Below are positions 5,893-10,591 of a DNA stretch of 10,591 nucleotides, piece by piece. Made by a program: the position numbers and the translations under genes. The stretch is from Flavobacteriales bacterium (GTDB taxonomy: Bacteria; Bacteroidota; Bacteroidia; Flavobacteriales; BACL11), in assembly GCA_002728175.1 (NCBI GenBank), contig PBVH01000046.1, forward strand, positions 14,986 to 25,576. The letters run 5' to 3'. Each line of letters starts with the position of its first letter. Position 1 is the stretch's first letter. The notes below the pieces were generated by a model. That model saw only the letters and a list, made by a program, of their open reading frames with translations, searched no databases and was not told the DNA's origin.

Positions 5893-7346
5893 TGCACTTA
5901 AAACAATTGTTAAATAAAGTAGATGTTATTTCTGTTCATGGAAACCAAGATATCAAACTCAATAATATTGAGTTTAATTCTAAAAAGATAATTCACAATG
6001 ATTTGTTTGTTGCCATAAAAGGAGAAAAGTTTGATGGTCATATTTTTATAAATGATGCCATTTCGAATGGAGCAATAGCAATAGTTGTTAATAAATTACC
6101 TGATAGATTATATAAAGATAAAACTTATATAGTTGTCAATGATACTGCATTATGTTTACCCTTTTTAGCTAAAAATTTTTATAAAAATATATCTGAAAAA
6201 ATAAAACTTATTGGTGTCACTGGAACAAACGGTAAAACCTCAATTGTAAGTTTGTTATATCAACTATTTACTTTAATGGGTGAAAAAAGTGGGATGTTAT
6301 CAACCGTTAAAAATAAAATTGACTCTTTAACACTTGATAGTACTCATACTACACCTGATATTTTAACGATTTACAGATTACTTCAAAAAATGGTTGATGA
6401 AAAATGTAAATACTGTTTTATGGAGGTGAGTTCTCATGCATTAGATCAATATAGAGTTAAAGGGCTAAATTTTGATATTGCAGTCTTTACTAATCTTACA
6501 CATGATCATTTAGATTATCACAAAAAATTTAGCATATATAGGGATGTTAAAAAATCTTTTTTTGATTCTTTAGAAGAAGAGACAACTGCCATTTTAAATA
6601 GAGATGATAAGAACTTTAAAAAAATGGGAGAATCTACAAAAGCAAATAAATTATACTATTCTTTGAAAACATTAGTAGATTATAATTGCAAGATTGTTGA
6701 ATACGATTTTGATGGCACACTAATAAAAATTAACAATCAAGATTTGTGGATAAAATTAGTAGGTGAATATAATGTTTATAATGTATTAGCAGTATTTGCA
6801 GTAGCAAAACAGTTAGGTTTTTCTGAAAAAAAATTATTGCGATATGTAAGCATGCTAGATTCACCAGAAGGTAGATTTCAAATTGTACGTTCTAGAAATA
6901 AAATAATTGGAATAGTTGATTATGCACACACACCCGATGCTTTAGAAAACATATTAAAAGTTATAAATAAAATCAATATTAAAAATTCTAAAGTTATTAC
7001 AATAATAGGCTGTGGAGGTAATAGGGATATGGATAAAAGACCAAAAATGGCTAAAGTAGCATGTACTTTGAGTTCTAATGTGATTTTTACAAATGATAAT
7101 CCTAGAGATGAAGATCCAAAAAAAATAATTTCTCAAATGATGAAAGGGGTTTCTAAAATTCAGTTAGAAAAAGTAATTGTAATTGAAGATAGATTGCAAG
7201 CTATTAAGACTGCATGTGCTTTGGCAAATAGTAATGATATTATTCTATTGGCCGGAAAAGGTCACGAAAAATATCAGGAATTAAAAAATAAAAAAATTGA
7301 ATTTGATGATTTTAAAGAACTAAAACTAATGCTTAAAGAAAAATAA
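5892..7346 (+). CDS. murE: MurE, UDP-MurNAc-L-Ala-D-Glu:meso-diaminopimelate ligase
   Basis: A complete 484-residue cytoplasmic Mur ligase that adds the third amino acid to the UDP-MurNAc dipeptide using ATP. The three Mur domains are visible: N-terminal UDP-binding domain (1-105), central ATPase with GVTGTNGKT at 108-116, TTPD at 153-156, EVSSHAL at 178-184, NLTHDHLDYH at 201-210 and the probable carbamylated lysine K220, then the C-terminal domain with YAHTPD at 344-349, DNPRDEDP at 402-409 and GKGHE at 455-459. The DNPR motif is the known signature of enzymes choosing meso-diaminopimelate; lysine-adding enzymes differ there. So the wall is inferred to be of the meso-DAP type, as usual for Bacteroidota. 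The ATG overlaps the ftsI stop (TAATG); mraY follows one base after the TAA, with no murF between. Confidence 0.96.
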   Translation: MHLKQLLNKVDVISVHGNQDIKLNNIEFNSKKIIHNDLFVAIKGEKFDGHIFINDAISNGAIAIVVNKLPDRLYKDKTYIVVNDTALCLPFLAKNFYKNISEKIKLIGVTGTNGKTSIVSLLYQLFTLMGEKSGMLSTVKNKIDSLTLDSTHTTPDILTIYRLLQKMVDEKCKYCFMEVSSHALDQYRVKGLNFDIAVFTNLTHDHLDYHKKFSIYRDVKKSFFDSLEEETTAILNRDDKNFKKMGESTKANKLYYSLKTLVDYNCKIVEYDFDGTLIKINNQDLWIKLVGEYNVYNVLAVFAVAKQLGFSEKKLLRYVSMLDSPEGRFQIVRSRNKIIGIVDYAHTPDALENILKVINKINIKNSKVITIIGCGGNRDMDKRPKMAKVACTLSSNVIFTNDNPRDEDPKKIISQMMKGVSKIQLEKVIVIEDRLQAIKTACALANSNDIILLAGKGHEKYQELKNKKIEFDDFKELKLMLKEK

Positions 7347-7347
7347 A

Positions 7348-8559
7348 ATGTTATATAATTTATTCGAATATTTAGAGCTTAATTATAATTTGCCCGGTAC
7401 AGGTATTTTTAAATATATTTCTTTTAGATCTGCTATGTCTGTTATTACATCATTAATTGTATCATGGATTTTTGGTGGGAAAATTATTAATTTAATACAA
7501 AAAAAACAGATTGGTGAGCAGGTCAGAAGTTTAGGTCTAGAAGGTGAAGAAAGTAAAAAAGGAACGCCTACAATGGGTGGATTGATTATTTTATCTGCTA
7601 TATTAATTCCAACACTTTTATTTTCACGCTTAGATAATATCTACATAATTATAATGATAATATCAACCATATGGCTGGGAGGTATTGGTTTTCTTGACGA
7701 TTATATTAAAGTTTTCAAGAAAGATAAGAAAGGACTTGCTGGAAAATTTAAAGTTTTAGGTCAAGTTTTTATAGGCATTTTTGTTGGTTTAGTTATGGTT
7801 TTTCATAATGATATTGTTGTTGTTGATGAATCAAAATTTACTCAAAAAGAAAAAATAGAGATTTTAGATAACGCGCAAAAATCTTCAAAAACAACTACCC
7901 CATTTCTTAAAAACAATGAGTTTGATTATAAAATATTAACTAATTGGATATGCAGAGACTGTGCAAGTTACGCATGGATAGTTTTTATATTAATTGTTGT
8001 ATTTATAGTTACAGCTGTTTCAAATGGGGCTAATATGACTGACGGTTTAGATGGTCTAGCCACAGGAACCTCGGCAATAATAGCAATAACTTTAGCAGTT
8101 TTATCATATGTTTCGGGAAATGTGATAGCTGCGGATTATTTAAATATAATGTATATACCCAACTCTGGAGAATTAGTGGTGTATATGTCTGCTTTTGTTG
8201 GTGCTTGTATAGGTTTTATGTGGTATAATTCTTATCCAGCTCAAGTATTTATGGGAGATACTGGTTCCTTAGCGCTTGGAGGAATTATAGCAGTTGTTTC
8301 AATTCTGATTAGAAAAGAGCTTTTGATACCTGTTTTATGCGGTATTTTTTTAATTGAAAATTTATCTGTAATCATTCAAGTTAGTTATTTTAAATATACT
8401 AAGAAAAAATTTGGTGAAGGATTAAGAATTTTCAAAATGGCACCACTACATCATCATTATCAGAAATTAGGTATGCACGAAAGTAAAATAGTTACTAGAT
8501 TTTGGATTGTTGGAATAATGTTGGCTGTAATAACAATTGTAACTTTAAAAATAAGATAA
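7348..8559 (+). CDS. mraY: MraY, phospho-N-acetylmuramoyl-pentapeptide transferase
   Basis: A 403-residue integral membrane enzyme that moves phospho-MurNAc-pentapeptide from UDP to undecaprenyl phosphate, forming lipid I on the inner face of the membrane. Family motifs are intact: KKGTPTMGG at 70-78, FLDDYIKV with the acidic pair D117-D118, KKDKKGL at 124-130, NMTDGLDGLA at 229-238, MGDTGSLALGG at 302-312 and MAPLHHHYQKLG at 364-375 with the histidine triad. Many hydrophobic segments are evident. It is longer than the E. coli enzyme (360 residues), mainly through a polar extracytoplasmic loop at about 155-207, a feature I associate with Bacteroidota MraY; here it holds a CxxC (C202, C205). 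The start is one base after the murE stop and the stop overlaps the murD ATG (TAATG). Confidence 0.96.
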   Translation: MLYNLFEYLELNYNLPGTGIFKYISFRSAMSVITSLIVSWIFGGKIINLIQKKQIGEQVRSLGLEGEESKKGTPTMGGLIILSAILIPTLLFSRLDNIYIIIMIISTIWLGGIGFLDDYIKVFKKDKKGLAGKFKVLGQVFIGIFVGLVMVFHNDIVVVDESKFTQKEKIEILDNAQKSSKTTTPFLKNNEFDYKILTNWICRDCASYAWIVFILIVVFIVTAVSNGANMTDGLDGLATGTSAIIAITLAVLSYVSGNVIAADYLNIMYIPNSGELVVYMSAFVGACIGFMWYNSYPAQVFMGDTGSLALGGIIAVVSILIRKELLIPVLCGIFLIENLSVIIQVSYFKYTKKKFGEGLRIFKMAPLHHHYQKLGMHESKIVTRFWIVGIMLAVITIVTLKIR

Positions 8560-9878
8560 TGCTCGGAAGAATCACAATTCTTGGTGGTGGAGTAAGTGGT
8601 ATTGGTGCAGCTATTTTAGCAAAGAAAAAAGGATTTAATGTGTTTTTATCAGAAAAAATGACATTAAGTAAAAATAGTAAAGATCTACTTGAGAAAAATA
8701 ATATTGATTGGGAAGAAGGTAATCACACTTTAAGTAAAATTATTAATTCTAACGAAATAATAATTAGCCCAGGAATTCCAAACTCGTCTACAATTATTAA
8801 AAAATTAAGGACTTTAAATATTCCAATTATTTCTGAAATTGAATTTGGTTTTAGATTTTCTAAAGGTAAAATAATTGCTATTACTGGCACAAATGGAAAA
8901 ACTACTACAACTTTATTAGTTGGCCATATTTTAAAAAAGTCTGGTTATGATGTTTTGGTTGCTGGAAATATTGGCACAAGTTTTTGCATGTCCTTAGCTA
9001 ATAGAGACTATGAATACGTTGTTCTTGAATTAAGTAGTTTTCAATTAGAAAGAATTGATCACTTTAGAGCAGATATTGCTATCATTTTAAATATCACACC
9101 TGATCATTTAGATAGATATGATTTTGATTTTACCAAATACAAAAAAACTAAATATAGAATTTTTAAAAATCAAATTTCCTCAGATACTCTTATTTACAAT
9201 TCTGATAATATAAATACTAAAGAAATAGATACCTCTGCCAATAAAATCCCAATTTCTGTAAGTAGAAAAATTAAAGAAGGAGGTTACATCAATAACAATC
9301 AAATAATAATTAATATAAATAATACTACTATGAACATACAAGATTTAGCTTTACAAGGTAAGCATAATATCTTTAACTCTATGGCAGCTGCTGTAGCTGC
9401 GCGTGTTTTTGAAGTTAAAGATTCCGTTATTAGACAATCTATGATAGATTTTCAAAATATTGAACATAGATTAGAACATGTTTTAACAGTACATGGGATA
9501 GACTTTATTAATGATTCAAAAGCGACTAATATAAATGCAACCTGGTTTGCATTGGAAAGCATGAATAAGAAGGTTATTTGGATAGCAGGAGGAGTTGATA
9601 AAGGTAATGATTATGAAAAGCTAAATGATCTAGTTATCAGTAAAGTTAAATCAATTATATGCTTAGGAAATAATAATAAAAATTTAATTGATAGTTTTTC
9701 AAACAAAGTAGATCATATTTTACATGCATCAAATATGAAAGATGCCGTTTTTCAATCTTATAATATTGCAAATAGTGGTGATGTTGTTTTGTTATCACCT
9801 TCATGTGCTAGTTTTGATTTATTTGAAAATTTTGAAGATAGGGGTTTACAGTTTAAGCAACAAGTAAGATCATTATAA
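8559..9878 (+). CDS. murD: MurD, UDP-N-acetylmuramoyl-L-alanine:D-glutamate ligase
   Basis: The ATG at 8559 overlaps the mraY stop by one base and gives 439 residues, normal for MurD. The protein starts MLGRITILGGGVSGIGAA, a glycine-rich UDP-binding Rossmann-like opening. Other motifs: SPGIP at 70-74, P-loop ITGTNGKTTT at 108-117, LELSSFQL at 156-163, NITPDHLDRY at 178-187, a probable carbamylated lysine at K198, EHRLE at 302-306, NDSKATN at 318-324, GGVDKG at 344-349 and LLSPSCASFDLFENFEDRG near 411-429. It catalyses ATP-dependent addition of D-glutamate to UDP-MurNAc-L-alanine in the cytoplasm, the step before MurE. An ATG at 8502 opens a longer frame, but its 19 extra residues (cysteine- and asparagine-rich) lie within mraY and do not resemble MurD, so that start is rejected. 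Confidence 0.96.
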   Translation: MLGRITILGGGVSGIGAAILAKKKGFNVFLSEKMTLSKNSKDLLEKNNIDWEEGNHTLSKIINSNEIIISPGIPNSSTIIKKLRTLNIPIISEIEFGFRFSKGKIIAITGTNGKTTTTLLVGHILKKSGYDVLVAGNIGTSFCMSLANRDYEYVVLELSSFQLERIDHFRADIAIILNITPDHLDRYDFDFTKYKKTKYRIFKNQISSDTLIYNSDNINTKEIDTSANKIPISVSRKIKEGGYINNNQIIININNTTMNIQDLALQGKHNIFNSMAAAVAARVFEVKDSVIRQSMIDFQNIEHRLEHVLTVHGIDFINDSKATNINATWFALESMNKKVIWIAGGVDKGNDYEKLNDLVISKVKSIICLGNNNKNLIDSFSNKVDHILHASNMKDAVFQSYNIANSGDVVLLSPSCASFDLFENFEDRGLQFKQQVRSL

Positions 9879-9881
9879 GAA

Positions 9882-10591
9882 TTGAATAATATTTTTTCAA
9901 ATATTAAATTAGAGGGTGATAGAATAATTTGGGGGGTTTTATTTGCTTTATCATTATTTTCACTTTTGATAGTATTTAGTACCGCTGGGTGGTCGTATTT
10001 ATTTAAACATACAATTAAATTAGTGATAGGATTAGTATCAACATATATTATACATAAAATAAAATTTAAGTATTTTTCAAAGCTAGGCCAGTTGGCGTAT
10101 TTTATGAGTATTTTCTTATTAAGTTTAGTCTTTATAATAGGTGTAACAATTAATGGCGCATCTCGTTGGTTATCTATAGCTGGATTACAGTTTCAACCAT
10201 CTGACATAGCAAAATTAGCTATCATACTTTTTTTAGCGAGACAATTAAGTAGAAAAAGAAATAGTTTAAATAATTTAAAAAATATTATTTGGTATTTAGT
10301 TGCTCCATTAATATTAATTTCGTTATTAATTTTACCTAACAATTTTTCAACTTCAGCTTTAGTTTTTTTAAATGGTTTAGCCTTAATGTATGTTGCTAAA
10401 ATCAGAGTTAAGTATATTTTATTTATTATTTTAAGTGCTCTTCTGTTTTTTTTATCAATTTATTCAATAACAAAATATACAGATTTTGGTTCAAAAATAA
10501 TTCCAAGATCTGTAACTTGGGTCAGTAGAATTGATGGTTTTTTGTTAGAGAAAGAAAATGATGATCTGACTAAAGATTACCAACAAGTACA
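9882..10591 (+). CDS. ftsW: FtsW, SEDS-family septal glycan polymerase, N-terminal part (cut by window end)
   Basis: An open frame of 236 complete codons runs off the right edge. It is in the same frame as murD, whose TAA at 9876-9878 sets the limit; the only plausible start before the conserved part is TTG at 9882, three bases after that stop, giving MNNIFSNIKLEGDRIIW, which aligns in style with flavobacterial FtsW starts. The first in-frame ATG (10104, codon 75) would remove the first membrane segments. Hydrophobic segments lie at about residues 15-34, 45-60 and 72-90, with more later. The SEDS hallmark NGASRWLSIAGLQFQPSDIAKLA is at 91-113, and a PNNFSTSAL segment follows. FtsW polymerises glycan from lipid II and pairs with FtsI. 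The later catalytic aspartate region lies beyond the window. FtsW rather than RodA follows from the dcw context. Confidence 0.92.
   Translation, partial: MNNIFSNIKLEGDRIIWGVLFALSLFSLLIVFSTAGWSYLFKHTIKLVIGLVSTYIIHKIKFKYFSKLGQLAYFMSIFLLSLVFIIGVTINGASRWLSIAGLQFQPSDIAKLAIILFLARQLSRKRNSLNNLKNIIWYLVAPLILISLLILPNNFSTSALVFLNGLALMYVAKIRVKYILFIILSALLFFLSIYSITKYTDFGSKIIPRSVTWVSRIDGFLLEKENDDLTKDYQQV

Noticed and set aside
6954..7136. Minus-strand frame of 60 codons within murE
   Set aside because: Antisense to the conserved C-terminal MurE domain containing DNPR; no support for a gene.
8502..8558. Upstream extension of murD by 19 residues
   Set aside because: It overlaps mraY, is cysteine/asparagine-rich and not MurD-like; the TAATG junction at 8557-8561 explains the start.
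9840..9890. Possible MurD-FtsW fusion because both are in the same frame
   Set aside because: A clear TAA separates them at 9876-9878, both proteins have normal ends or starts around it, and adjacency in the same frame is expected by chance one time in three.

Overview
The window is a very AT-rich stretch of a Bacteroidota chromosome, most likely Flavobacteriia or a close relative. Three things point there: the gliding-motility genes gldB and gldC lie next to the division/cell-wall (dcw) cluster; promoters look like the Bacteroidota -33 TTTG / -7 TAnnTTTG type; and gene starts have no Shine-Dalgarno sequence. The compact spacing fits a small-genome, perhaps marine, lineage, but species cannot be named from the sequence.

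Layout. Positions 1-580 (+) hold the 3' end of gldB and a complete gldC, joined by an ATGA overlap. Positions 577-1944 (-) hold a two-gene unit facing the other way: an alpha/beta hydrolase followed by the ribosome-assembly GTPase engB (yihA/ysxC). The engB stop overlaps the gldC stop by a few bases. Positions 1945-2118 are the only real intergenic region: a divergent promoter region with a good Bacteroidota-type promoter for the hydrolase and, on the mraZ side, three 10-bp-spaced copies of an AAAGTGG-type motif that matches known MraZ operators. From 2119 to the right edge runs an uninterrupted dcw operon on the + strand: mraZ, rsmH (mraW), an ftsL-like gene, ftsI (PBP3 with a PASTA domain), murE, mraY, murD, and ftsW cut by the window end.

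How the genes work together. MraZ is the cluster's own DNA-binding regulator and RsmH methylates 16S rRNA. FtsL and FtsI belong to the divisome. MurD and MurE add D-Glu and the third residue (probably meso-DAP, from a DNPR motif) to the UDP-MurNAc peptide. MraY transfers the finished precursor to undecaprenyl phosphate to make lipid I. FtsW is the SEDS glycan polymerase that works with FtsI at the septum. murF, found between murE and mraY in many other phyla, is absent from this position. Every dcw junction is a one-base stop/start overlap, an abutment, or a gap of one to three bases, so translation is probably coupled along the operon.

I found no mobile element, CRISPR array, RNA gene or obvious new system. 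The most informative points are the operator array before mraZ, the mirrored promoter elements of the divergent region, three start-site corrections (hydrolase, ftsI, murD) and a non-ATG start for ftsW.
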